Assembly: GCA_045576635.1 (NCBI GenBank)
Contig: JAZNGT010000036.1
Location: 1-64,000, forward strand
Source: Congzhengia sp045576635
Lineage (GTDB): Bacteria; Bacillota; Clostridia; UBA1381; UBA9506
Direction of reading: 5' to 3'
DNA length: 64,000 bases
In this document: one piece after another, positions 1 to 7,355 of the stretch
Layout: each line of letters begins with the position of its first letter
Numbering within the stretch: position 1 is the stretch's first letter
Notes under the pieces: model-generated
What the model was told of the DNA's origin: nothing
Seen by the model: only the letters and a program-made list of their open reading frames with translations
Database searches by the model: none
Position numbers and translations under genes: made by a program

Positions 1-40
1 TAAAAAAAGCCGTTTGACGTTTCGTCAAACGGCTTTTTTA
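1..40. terminator. Bidirectional intrinsic terminator
   Basis: Inverted repeat AGCCGTTTGACG / CGTCAAACGGCT flanked by an A-run on the left and a T-run on the right, so it can stop transcription from both sides. It lies directly after the stop codon of the minus-strand gene that follows. Confidence 0.8.
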
Positions 41-42
41 TT

Positions 43-690
43 TTATTTTTGCGTGAGCTTTTGAAGCATGTTCGCCGCATTTTCACGGCGCGGTGCATAA
101 ACTTCAGGGGTTTCATCCGGCACAAACATAATGCCGGCATACACATCGTCGATGATAAAATCCATATCGAGTAAAACTTTACTGTCATCAAGCCTTACGG
201 CTACTGGTTTTCCGTCGCGATAGCGAATGTTTTCACTTTCAAATTTTGAAAGGTCTACGTATTTGTCCAATGGCTCTAAAAAATCTTTTTTCGCATATCT
301 ATCAAAATTTGCGCCGTCTAAAATCACCAAATCACAGTCTGCGTAGGCAAGTACATTTTCAAACTTGGCAATTTCAACTGTATCACCTTCACTCGATGCC
401 TGTTCCGTAATATAAAACGATTGCGTTTCAATCACAGTTTTTCCGTTTTCGTCGATGTCCGAAATCACATCATTTAACTTTTCGTTAAAGTTAAGTTCCT
501 GCATGGTAAGCGGACGCGCAAACACTGTAACTACTTTTGCATCAGATGGCTCTGTTGTATCGGTCATATAGGTAAGGAATAGCAAAACTGCAAAAAATAT
601 AACGATTCCACCCAAAAAAGGCCATTTGTAGTAGTACCAGAAATTTTCAATTGAAGAAAGAATAAACCCTTTTTCTTTTTTTTCTTTCAT
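43..690 (-). CDS. Hypothetical single-pass membrane protein
   Basis: I do not recognise the family. The protein (about 215 residues) starts with a lysine/glutamate-rich cytoplasmic tail, followed by one hydrophobic segment at roughly residues 24-44 (motif FLGGIVIFFAVLLF) and an extracytoplasmic domain of about 160 residues without cysteines. The ATG at 690 is preferred over a TTG at 708, because AAAGG lies at proper distance upstream of it. The hairpin at 1-40 terminates it. The Asp/Leu-rich outer domain (LAYADCDLVILDG, FLEPLDKY) has the look of an extracellular solute-binding-like fold, but this is only an impression. The tRNA-Ser genes upstream are separated by their own terminator, so it is probably a single-gene unit. 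Confidence 0.75.
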   Translation of the reverse strand: MKEKKEKGFILSSIENFWYYYKWPFLGGIVIFFAVLLFLTYMTDTTEPSDAKVVTVFARPLTMQELNFNEKLNDVISDIDENGKTVIETQSFYITEQASSEGDTVEIAKFENVLAYADCDLVILDGANFDRYAKKDFLEPLDKYVDLSKFESENIRYRDGKPVAVRLDDSKVLLDMDFIIDDVYAGIMFVPDETPEVYAPRRENAANMLQKLTQK

Positions 691-716
691 GTGGACACTG
701 CCTTTCAAATAAAAGT

Positions 717-746
717 AAAAACGCCAACGTAATGTTGGCGTTTTTT
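717..746 (-). terminator. Terminator of the tRNA-Ser unit
   Basis: AACGCCAAC / GTTGGCGTT hairpin followed on the minus strand by a T-rich tract; placed directly 3' of tRNA-Ser(GCT). Confidence 0.75.
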
Positions 747-764
747 GCAGTCTCTACTGCGCCA

Positions 765-857
765 TGGCGGAGATGGAGAGATTTGAACTCTCGCGCCGGT
801 TACCCGACCTACACCCTTAGCAGGGGCGCCTCTTCAGCCAACTTGAGTACATCTCCA
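765..857 (-). tRNA. tRNA-Ser (anticodon GCT)
   Basis: Read on the minus strand: acceptor arm GGAGATG / CATCTCC, anticodon loop CTGCTAA in a 5-bp stem (anticodon GCT, codons AGC/AGU), a long variable arm typical of serine tRNAs, T-arm with GTTCAAATC, and an encoded CCA end at 765-767. Confidence 0.95.
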
Positions 858-881
858 CTGAATCAATCCATATAAAATTTT

Positions 882-968
882 TGGCGGAGAGGGAGAGATT
901 CGAACTCTCGGTGCTTGCGCATCACTGGTTTTCAAGACCAGCTCCTTAAACCGCTCGGACACCTCTCC
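882..968 (-). tRNA. tRNA-Ser (anticodon TGA)
   Basis: Minus strand: acceptor GGAGAGG / CCTCTCC, anticodon loop CTTGAAA (anticodon TGA, codons UCN), long variable arm, GTTCGAATC T-loop and encoded CCA (882-884). It lies 24 bp upstream of tRNA-Ser(GCT); both probably form one transcript. Confidence 0.95.
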
Positions 969-1075
969 TCATACGCTCAACAATGTCATCATTATAACAG
1001 TTTTGCGTGCGTTTGTCAATAGTTTTTTTGTTTTTTATTGTCCCGCATTCAACTGTCGAAATATCGGAAAAAGGC

Positions 1076-1104
1076 TTGAAAAAAGCCGTGGTTTATAGTA
1101 TAAT
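1076..1104 (+). promoter_or_regulatory. Sigma-A promoter
   Basis: TTGAAA (1076-1081), 17-bp spacer, TATAAT (1099-1104), about 40 bp upstream of the acyltransferase start. Confidence 0.8.
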
Positions 1105-1146
1105 GTATTATGATAAACGCTATTTGTCACCATGAGGATGAATGTT

Positions 1147-2214
1147 ATGAACAAAAGCCGTGTCATTGATAAAGAAAAACTTTTACGTTACAGTGCCGTT
1201 TTGAGTATTCTTGTGGTACTGATTCACTCCGAAAACATCTGGGCGTATGGCTTAGGTCCCGACACGATGGGGTTTGGAAAAGTCGTCTATCTTTTCGAGC
1301 GGTTTGTTTCCGGAAACCTCGCAAAAATCGGCGTTCCGTCCTTTTTTATGATTTCAGGCGTTTTGTTTTATCGGGATTTTGATATGAAAAAATATCCTAA
1401 GAAGATGAAAAACCGATTTTTTTCACTCGCGATTCCATACCTTTTGTGGAATTTGCTTCGGTTTTTGCTTTTTTATGTATTTTCGAAAATCCCTGCGACG
1501 CGTTCCTTTCTTGGCATGAGCGAAATGGTGCTTACACCTAAAATTTTGTTGGAAAGCGTGTTCTTTTACAAATATAACTTGGGCTATTGGTTTATGTATC
1601 AACTGATTTTATACACACTGCTTTGCCCGGTAATTTATGCGCTTCTTAAGAAAAAACCGATTGCGTATCTTTCGCTGATTGCGGTGTTTGTACTTTTTTC
1701 AACCGATGCATTGGGCGAACTTGCCATGACCGTATTCCAGAAAAAGTTTTTGCAGATTGACGGATTGTTTTACTATATGTTCGGCGGTTTTATAGGCATG
1801 CATTATTTCGATGTTGTAAACAAAAAAAGCAAACGCTTAACGCTTTTGGCTGGTTTGGGTTTTCTTTTGGGACAAGTATTTTTTGCACTGTTTCACACAA
1901 GCCAACAACTTGTATTCCATATTTTGTTCTGCTTTGTTTCTGCAATTTCTTTCTGGTATCTGTTTGACGGAACGGGGACAAAGCATCTTACACCCAAAAT
2001 TACAACCATTACGTTTTTTATTTATTCTGCGCACGGAACGGTTTTGGAACTTTCGCAGGCACTTGTTGCGGCGTTTTTCCCCAATACCCCCTTTGTTGCG
2101 CTAATGGAATACTTGCTACTACCTATAACAACTCTAACCATCTTGGTACTCGTATCACTTTTTATGAAACGGTACTTAGGTGGCATCTGGCGCCTTTTAA
2201 ACGGTTCCAGATAA
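1147..2214 (+). CDS. Acyltransferase 3 family membrane protein
   Basis: Multi-pass membrane O-acyltransferase of the acyltransferase_3 (OafA/WecH-like) family, which moves acetyl or other acyl groups onto cell-surface sugars. Seen: about ten hydrophobic segments along 355 residues, an N-terminal segment RYSAVLSILVVLIHS with the family's conserved His (LIHS) and the motif GVPSFFMISGVLFY in the second segment. Start chosen at ATG 1147, with GAGGA 7 bp upstream; an ATG at 1132 in frame lies too close to no ribosome site. A polysaccharide deacetylase follows 16 bp downstream, so both probably modify wall or capsule polymer. The substrate cannot be told from sequence. Confidence 0.85.
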   Translation: MNKSRVIDKEKLLRYSAVLSILVVLIHSENIWAYGLGPDTMGFGKVVYLFERFVSGNLAKIGVPSFFMISGVLFYRDFDMKKYPKKMKNRFFSLAIPYLLWNLLRFLLFYVFSKIPATRSFLGMSEMVLTPKILLESVFFYKYNLGYWFMYQLILYTLLCPVIYALLKKKPIAYLSLIAVFVLFSTDALGELAMTVFQKKFLQIDGLFYYMFGGFIGMHYFDVVNKKSKRLTLLAGLGFLLGQVFFALFHTSQQLVFHILFCFVSAISFWYLFDGTGTKHLTPKITTITFFIYSAHGTVLELSQALVAAFFPNTPFVALMEYLLLPITTLTILVLVSLFMKRYLGGIWRLLNGSR

Positions 2215-2230
2215 CAGGAGGAGGATTTTT

Positions 2231-3334
2231 ATGAAAAAAATCATTTTAATAACAATTTGTATTGTAATGTCGATTGCAATCTGCACCGGCTTTTGCCTGG
2301 ATGCGTCTTACGATACGGGTTATGTGTTAAACAAAAAAACCGTGACCATGTATGCCGCAGACGGTCGTACACTTTCAGTAAAAACGAACGAAATCGAAGC
2401 ATACAAAAACGTCGGCTGGTACATAGAACCCGTGACAATCATGTATGCCATGGACGGACGGACACTCGTTGTCGCAAATCGCGAAATTGAGGCGTACAAA
2501 AATGTGGGTTGGTATGTAGAGCCGACCGTCGTTATGTATGCCGCAGACGGACGCACGCTCGACGTTAAACGATGGGAAATCGAACTGTATCAATCTGTTG
2601 GCTGGTACATAGAACCCGTAACCATAATGTATGCCGTTGACGGTCGTACTCTCGTCGTAGCAAAACGCGAAATCGAGGCATACAAAAACGTCGGCTGGTA
2701 CATAAGCCCTTCGGATTTTCCCGCAAAATATCAACCTATGGTTGCGCTTACATTTGATGACGGTCCGAGTAAATTTACAAATCGCATTGTAGACTGCCTC
2801 GTTGCACATAACGCAAAGGCAACCTTCTTTGTTGTGGGAAAAAGTGCACTTGCGTATCCCGACGTGTTAAAACGAACGGCGGATGCCGGTATGGAAATCG
2901 GCTCGCACACTATGACACACCCGAGACTGACATCCCTTAGTGTTTCCGGCATTAAAAACGAACTCCAAAAAGTAAGCAACACGATTTCCTCGATTACCGG
3001 AACGGCGCCCACGCTTTTGCGTCCGCCGTACGGAAGTTATAACAAAACCGTAGGCGCTGCGGCAAATATGCCGCTCATTTTGTGGTCGATTGATACATTA
3101 GACTGGAAAACGAGAAACGCCGAAAAAACAATCAATTCCGTTTTAAAGAACGTAAAAGACGGATCTGTTATTTTAATGCACGACCTTTACAGCCAGACAG
3201 CAGATGCCGCAGAAAAAATCATTCCTGCGCTGATTAACAAAGGCTATCGCTTGGTTACTGTAAGTGAACTTGCAAAAGCAAAAGATGTCGCGCTTGAAAA
3301 CGGAAAATCTTACAGTTCTTTCAAGAGAAAATAA
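2231..3334 (+). CDS. Polysaccharide deacetylase with four 31-residue repeats
   Basis: Secreted NodB-type carbohydrate esterase (CE4), expected to N-deacetylate peptidoglycan or another amino sugar polymer. Residues 1-22 form a signal peptide. Residues 37-160 are four tandem 31-residue repeats, each reading MYA.DGRTL.V...EIE.Y..VGWY..P, probably a wall-binding or spacer module. The catalytic domain (about 168-350) has all five CE4 motifs: TFDDGPS (catalytic base and metal Asp), SHTMTHP (metal His pair), RPPYGSYN, WSIDTLDW and LMHD. Repeats 2 and 4 are nearly identical, suggesting recent duplication. AGGAGGA precedes the ATG. Likely co-transcribed with the acyltransferase upstream. Confidence 0.92.
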   Translation: MKKIILITICIVMSIAICTGFCLDASYDTGYVLNKKTVTMYAADGRTLSVKTNEIEAYKNVGWYIEPVTIMYAMDGRTLVVANREIEAYKNVGWYVEPTVVMYAADGRTLDVKRWEIELYQSVGWYIEPVTIMYAVDGRTLVVAKREIEAYKNVGWYISPSDFPAKYQPMVALTFDDGPSKFTNRIVDCLVAHNAKATFFVVGKSALAYPDVLKRTADAGMEIGSHTMTHPRLTSLSVSGIKNELQKVSNTISSITGTAPTLLRPPYGSYNKTVGAAANMPLILWSIDTLDWKTRNAEKTINSVLKNVKDGSVILMHDLYSQTADAAEKIIPALINKGYRLVTVSELAKAKDVALENGKSYSSFKRK

Positions 3335-3500
3335 TGTGTTTCGATGGCATAATCGACGAAAAACGCCATAAAATAAAATGACACCTCATATTTTGCGGAT
3401 TTTATTTAAGAAACCAAGACTTAATATTCGGGTAACGATTCTTTAATAAATGTATTGTATAATATGTATTTAAACAGAATGTTTTAGAGGGGGTACTAAA

Positions 3501-4412
3501 ATGAAAACAAAAAAAATTATAAAGATTGTGCTTTTAGTACTTGTTACGTGTTTGACTCTGCTTTTAGGCATTCAGCACGGCAAACTTTCCTATATGACTT
3601 CCCTCGATAAAAACGTAATGCGGATTTTGGATAATCCTCCCATAAACGGGCAAATGAACGTTCTGTTACTTGGTGTGGATGATGGCGGAATGCGGGCTGA
3701 TACCATCATGGTGATAAGTGCCGATAACGTAAAAAAAGAAATTAAACTTTTATCTATTCCCCGCGACACCAAAATCACGCTCAATACGGGAAAAGTTTTG
3801 AAAATCAACTCCGGTATGAGTCTTAAAAACCGCGAAAAGTTTATGATTGAAACGGTAAAAACCATAACGAAACTTCCCATTCATTATTATTGTCAGGTTA
3901 ACTTCGATGGATTTAAGGAAATTATTGATATTTTAGATGGCGTAGACTACAACGTGCCCTTTGATATGGATTATGACGATCCGGTGCAGAATCTGCACAT
4001 TCACTTAAAAGCAGGTATGCAGCATCTAGACGGTCAGGCGGCACACGATTTCGTAAGATTCCGCCACAATAACCCGGGCTCAGCAGTCTATGCACCGGGC
4101 GAATATAAAAAGGGCGACATCGGAAGAATTGCAGCGCAACAACAGTTCTTAACAGAACTCTTCCGCCAGAAAATGACGCCGCAGTATATTCTAAAAGCAC
4201 CCGAACTCATTGATGCAGCATACAAATATGTAAAAACCAATTTCTCATTTACAACCGCTATGGAATTTGCAAGTATGCTGAAAACTTCCGAAACAACGGA
4301 ACTGAAAACGTATTTACTTCCGGGAACAGACCGCTATGAAAACGGTATTTCCTATTATATTTACAGCCCGTCTGAAACAAAGAAACTGATTTCGGAAGCG
4401 TTTGGTTCTTAA
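3501..4412 (+). CDS. LytR-CpsA-Psr (LCP) family glycopolymer ligase
   Basis: LCP proteins attach teichoic acid-like or capsular polymers from a lipid carrier to peptidoglycan at the outer membrane face. Seen: an N-terminal membrane segment (residues 6-23, IIKIVLLVLVTCLTLLLGI), then the LCP domain with NVLLLGVDDGG, RADTIMVIS and the arginine-containing LLSIPRDTK motif, and later DFVRFRH. 303 residues is normal for the short members. Shine-Dalgarno GAGGGGG at proper distance. A TATAAT at 3458-3463 is a likely -10, but its -35 is poor. The next gene is a paralogue, so the two arose by tandem duplication. Confidence 0.92.
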   Translation: MKTKKIIKIVLLVLVTCLTLLLGIQHGKLSYMTSLDKNVMRILDNPPINGQMNVLLLGVDDGGMRADTIMVISADNVKKEIKLLSIPRDTKITLNTGKVLKINSGMSLKNREKFMIETVKTITKLPIHYYCQVNFDGFKEIIDILDGVDYNVPFDMDYDDPVQNLHIHLKAGMQHLDGQAAHDFVRFRHNNPGSAVYAPGEYKKGDIGRIAAQQQFLTELFRQKMTPQYILKAPELIDAAYKYVKTNFSFTTAMEFASMLKTSETTELKTYLLPGTDRYENGISYYIYSPSETKKLISEAFGS

Positions 4413-4443
4413 AAACAGTGAAACCCACCTTGGAGGTGATACG

Positions 4444-5343
4444 GTGAACAAAAGAAAATTTATTCTGGCACTTTTTATTACGCTGGTTGTTCTCTCATTG
4501 TGTTATGCGGCATATACTTTTTTGTCGTCTGATACAAGTTTTCAGGAGGCATTAGACCGCTCAGGTGACGGAAAAATTAACATTTTGGTCATCGGTGTTG
4601 ACAACGACAAAGTCCGTTCAGATGTAAATATGCTGTTTTCTTTAAACACAGAAGAGAAAACGATCAATTTACTCTCCATCCCGCGTGATACGAGGGTAAA
4701 AGTTTCAAAAACGGCACATTCCAAAATCAATTCCTGCCTCGGCAGAAAAAACGGCGAAACACTCTTGATTGAAAACGTAAAAGAATTAACCGGTATGCCG
4801 GTACATAATTTTTGTAAGGTCGACTTTGAGGGGTTAAGAAACATTATCGATATCTTAGGCGGCGTAGAATTTGATGTCCCGATTGATATGGATTATGATG
4901 ATCCCGTTCAGGATTTGTCGATTCACTTAAAAAAAGGAAAACAAGTTTTAAACGGCGCGCAGGCAGAAGGGCTTTTGCGGTACAGAAAGTCGTACCCCAA
5001 CGCAGATTTAGGCAGAATTGATGTGCAACAGGCGTTCATAAAAGAAGCCATCCGCCAGAAACTTAACATTCGCTACATCTTAAAGGCGTTTCCTCTTATG
5101 AAGGAAATTAACGAAAGTTTAGAGACGGATATGTCGTTTGTGTATATGTTAAAATGTGCATGGCAATTCCGCGATAAAAATGAACTTACGTTCCAGTCCT
5201 TCACACTTCCGGGAAACAGCAAAACCATTGGCGGTGCGTCATACTACGTGTGTGACAAAAAGAAAACCGAAGAACTTGTAAAAACAGTCTTCGGGTACAA
5301 AGACGGAAAAAGCGTTCCCGTTTCAAAAAACACCATTCAATAA
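4444..5343 (+). CDS. LytR-CpsA-Psr (LCP) family glycopolymer ligase, second copy
   Basis: Paralogue of the LCP gene 31 bp upstream, with the same architecture: membrane segment (residues 6-23), INILVIGVDNDK, RSDVNMLFS, LLSIPRDTR and LLRYRKS motifs. 299 residues. GTG at 4444 is chosen because GGAGGTGAT lies just before it; the longer reading from TTG 4402 would overlap the upstream gene without a ribosome site. Compared with the first copy it lacks the insertion between the RYR motif and the following DLGRIDVQQ helix. Both probably act on the same class of wall polymer; two or more LCP enzymes per genome are usual in Firmicutes. Confidence 0.92.
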   Translation: MNKRKFILALFITLVVLSLCYAAYTFLSSDTSFQEALDRSGDGKINILVIGVDNDKVRSDVNMLFSLNTEEKTINLLSIPRDTRVKVSKTAHSKINSCLGRKNGETLLIENVKELTGMPVHNFCKVDFEGLRNIIDILGGVEFDVPIDMDYDDPVQDLSIHLKKGKQVLNGAQAEGLLRYRKSYPNADLGRIDVQQAFIKEAIRQKLNIRYILKAFPLMKEINESLETDMSFVYMLKCAWQFRDKNELTFQSFTLPGNSKTIGGASYYVCDKKKTEELVKTVFGYKDGKSVPVSKNTIQ

Positions 5344-5404
5344 ATTGCGTAAAAGATTTTTTAAATCTTAACATAAAAGGAACACGAAAGGGAGGTGTTA
5401 CATA

Positions 5405-5575
5405 ATGGCTTACATCATTACAGACGAATGCATTAACTGCGGCGCATGTGCAGCAGAATGTCCGGTTTCCTGCATCAGCGCAGGTGACGACAAATACGCA
5501 ATCGACGCTGACGTTTGCATCGATTGCGGTAACTGCGCAAACGTTTGCCCGGTTGACGCACCCAAAGCAGAATAA
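5405..5575 (+). CDS. 2[4Fe-4S] ferredoxin
   Basis: A 56-residue clostridial-type ferredoxin, a soluble low-potential electron carrier. Two cluster motifs are visible: CINCGACAAECP and CIDCGNCANVCP, each C-x2-C-x2-C-x3-CP. Start ATG 5405 is preceded by GGGAGGTG (5390-5397). A hairpin terminator follows at once, so it is a one-gene unit or the end of the LCP transcript. It is a natural partner for the pyruvate:ferredoxin oxidoreductase and the NfnAB-like pair encoded in this window, though not adjacent to them. Confidence 0.96.
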   Translation: MAYIITDECINCGACAAECPVSCISAGDDKYAIDADVCIDCGNCANVCPVDAPKAE

Positions 5576-5583
5576 TGACCTAT

Positions 5584-5612
5584 AAAGAGGCTGTGCATTG
5601 CACAGCCTCTTT
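5584..5612 (+). terminator. Intrinsic terminator after ferredoxin
   Basis: AAAGAGGCTGTGC / GCACAGCCTCTTT hairpin with short loop, followed by TATGC; the T-tract is short, but the stem is 13 bp. Confidence 0.7.
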
Positions 5613-5743
5613 ATGCTTGGCACATTTCTGCAAAGAGAACGTGGACAAAATAAAAATAAGATATATATTTACTGTAAATAAAACGCAAGACTGGAATATT
5701 TTTATGCGCGGATGACTATACTGATACCAAAGGAGGTTATCGT

Positions 5744-6046
5744 ATGGAATCCGTTCAGGGACAAGTTCGCTTAATCAAAACAACATTCAAATTATCAGAA
5801 TATGTAAAAAGATTAAAAGAAGAAAAAAGTAAGAAGCAAAAAACAGCATCGTTTCTTGTGGAACTCAAATCGGCCAAGTCCGAGGTTGATACCATAAAAC
5901 GCAATTTAAACTTAATTACCGATCTGGATGCAAAAGAATACTGCATCTATCGTTTAAAGGCAGCAGAACTCAATTTAAACCGCTATATGAAGCAGGCAAA
6001 AGCGGTTCATGCGTTCAGCGCTCCTTTATGGGAGGAGAGTGTATGA
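5744..6046 (+). CDS. DUF2508 (YaaL-like) protein
   Basis: A 100-residue soluble, largely helical, charged protein. The second half (SEVDTIKRNLNLITD, EYCIYRLKAAELNLNRYMKQA) matches the pattern of the DUF2508/YaaL family, whose gene normally lies just before bofA in Bacilli and Clostridia. Its biochemical role is not established. AAGGAGG precedes the ATG; the stop overlaps the bofA start (ATGA at 6043-6046), so the two are translationally coupled. Upstream, TATACT at 5717-5722 could be a -10, but no good sigma-A -35 is present, which would fit a sporulation sigma factor; that is only a guess. Confidence 0.8.
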   Translation: MESVQGQVRLIKTTFKLSEYVKRLKEEKSKKQKTASFLVELKSAKSEVDTIKRNLNLITDLDAKEYCIYRLKAAELNLNRYMKQAKAVHAFSAPLWEESV

Positions 6047-6306
6047 GTACACCGATTGTAATTTCCCTAATTGTTGCGCTTGGTGTTGCCGTTTTGCTCT
6101 CTGTCATCTTTATAAAGCCCTTAAAAGGACTTTTGTTTCTTCTTGTGCACTCCGCCGCCGGTTGGGCGGGGCTTTACATATTCAATAAACTATTTGCCTT
6201 TGCGTCTTTTTCCATCGGCATAAACATTGCAAGTGCCTCCATTGCAGGAATACTTGGACTGCCGGGAGTTGCGCTTCTTGCAATTTTAAAACTCATATTT
6301 GTATAA
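6043..6306 (+). CDS. bofA: Pro-sigma-K processing inhibitor BofA family protein
   Basis: BofA is an integral membrane protein that in Bacillus holds the SpoIVFB protease inactive until sigma-K is to be processed late in sporulation. Seen: 87 residues with hydrophobic segments and the family's C-terminal signature GILGLPGVALLAILKLI, preceded by IKPLKGLLFLLVHSAAGW. ATG 6043 is used, with GGAGGAG 6 bp upstream; it overlaps the stop of the DUF2508 gene by 4 bp. Suggests a spore-forming ancestry; BofA homologues persist in some non-sporulating Clostridia, so spore formation is not proven. Confidence 0.9.
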   Translation: MSTPIVISLIVALGVAVLLSVIFIKPLKGLLFLLVHSAAGWAGLYIFNKLFAFASFSIGINIASASIAGILGLPGVALLAILKLIFV

Positions 6307-6310
6307 CAAT

Positions 6311-6347
6311 AAAGGAGTGTGAAAGATTTTCACACTCCTTTTTTATT
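6311..6347. terminator. Bidirectional terminator between bofA and dut
   Basis: AAGGAGTGTGAAA / TTTCACACTCCTT stem with T-run on the plus strand; lies between two convergent genes. Confidence 0.85.
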
Positions 6348-6792
6348 ATCTTGTTCCGGTAGAGCCAAATCCACCTGCGCCGCGTACAGTATCGTTAAGC
6401 GCTTCGGTTTCTTTAAATTCTGCCGTAATGTAAGGCGCAATCACAAGTTGTGCAACACGTTCACCGTGCTCTATGGTCTGTGCACTGTTTGAGTGATTGT
6501 GAAGCGCTACCATAAACTCGCCACGGTAGTCACTGTCTATAACGCCTACGCAGTTTGCGGGTGCCAGTCCGCGTTTGGATGCAAGACCGCTTCTTGCATA
6601 GATAAGTCCGACAAGTCCTTCCGGAATTTCCATTGCAAGACCTGTATGAATGAGTACGGTTTCGTGTGGCTCGATGGTAACCGGCGCATCTAAAATTGCT
6701 CTTAAATCTGCACCTGCTGCACAAGTCGAACCGTATGTCGGAACAACTGCTCGCTCGTCAAGTTTCATAAAACGAATGGTTATGGGATTCAT
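6346..6792 (-). CDS. dut: dUTP diphosphatase
   Basis: Trimeric dUTPase that hydrolyses dUTP to dUMP and pyrophosphate, keeping uracil out of DNA and supplying dUMP for dTMP. All five motifs are visible in 148 residues: AGADLRA, RSGLASKRGL, GVIDSDYRGEF (with the catalytic Asp), GERVAQLVI and the C-terminal RGAGGFGSTG arm. AAAGGG precedes the ATG. It lies 17 bp downstream of nrdG, so it forms a deoxynucleotide operon nrdD-nrdG-dut. Confidence 0.97.
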   Translation of the reverse strand: MNPITIRFMKLDERAVVPTYGSTCAAGADLRAILDAPVTIEPHETVLIHTGLAMEIPEGLVGLIYARSGLASKRGLAPANCVGVIDSDYRGEFMVALHNHSNSAQTIEHGERVAQLVIAPYITAEFKETEALNDTVRGAGGFGSTGTR

Positions 6793-6809
6793 AGAAAAAC
6801 CCTTTCTTT

Positions 6810-7337
6810 TTACATAAATTCAGTCATTAAAACGATTTTGCCCTCTGAAAGACTTTTGGGAACGTCAATAATTCTCTGATTGCGACTTCCGCGAAAACGA
6901 AGGCTTAAATCCTTTTCTTCCGCAACAAACTCGCCGTCTACTAAAACGTCGATATAAGAAAGCATCTCGTCTGTGACCTCGCACCGCGCACGGCTTTCTG
7001 CTTTCAGTTCCTTGTCGAATAGATATCCACTGTAACACCAGACCGTTTTATCGGGATACGTTTGCTTGATTTTCTTTAAAAGCGACACCAAAACACGTTG
7101 GTTTGATGGCTCAAACGGCTCGCCGCCAAGTAGGGAAAATCCCTTAATATAACTGGGTGCCAACGCCTTTAAAATCTGCTCGGTATGTTCTTCGGTATAT
7201 GGATTTCCGAACTGAAAATCCCACGTTTCTTTGTTAAAGCAGTCCTTGCAGTGATGCGTGCAACCGCTTACAAAAAGTGACACCCGAACGCCAATGCCGT
7301 TTGCAACATCGTGCGTTTTAATTGCGGAATAGTTCAT
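6810..7337 (-). CDS. nrdG: Anaerobic ribonucleoside-triphosphate reductase activating protein
   Basis: Radical-SAM activase that generates the glycyl radical on NrdD. The cluster motif CTHHCKDC (C-x3-C-x2-C) is at residues 31-38, followed by the SAM-binding GGEP segment (LLGGEPF). 175 residues, full length. It sits 18 bp after nrdD and before dut on the same strand, as expected for a functional class III reductase operon. Confidence 0.97.
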   Translation of the reverse strand: MNYSAIKTHDVANGIGVRVSLFVSGCTHHCKDCFNKETWDFQFGNPYTEEHTEQILKALAPSYIKGFSLLGGEPFEPSNQRVLVSLLKKIKQTYPDKTVWCYSGYLFDKELKAESRARCEVTDEMLSYIDVLVDGEFVAEEKDLSLRFRGSRNQRIIDVPKSLSEGKIVLMTEFM

Positions 7338-7355
7338 GTATGTTCATCCTCTTTT

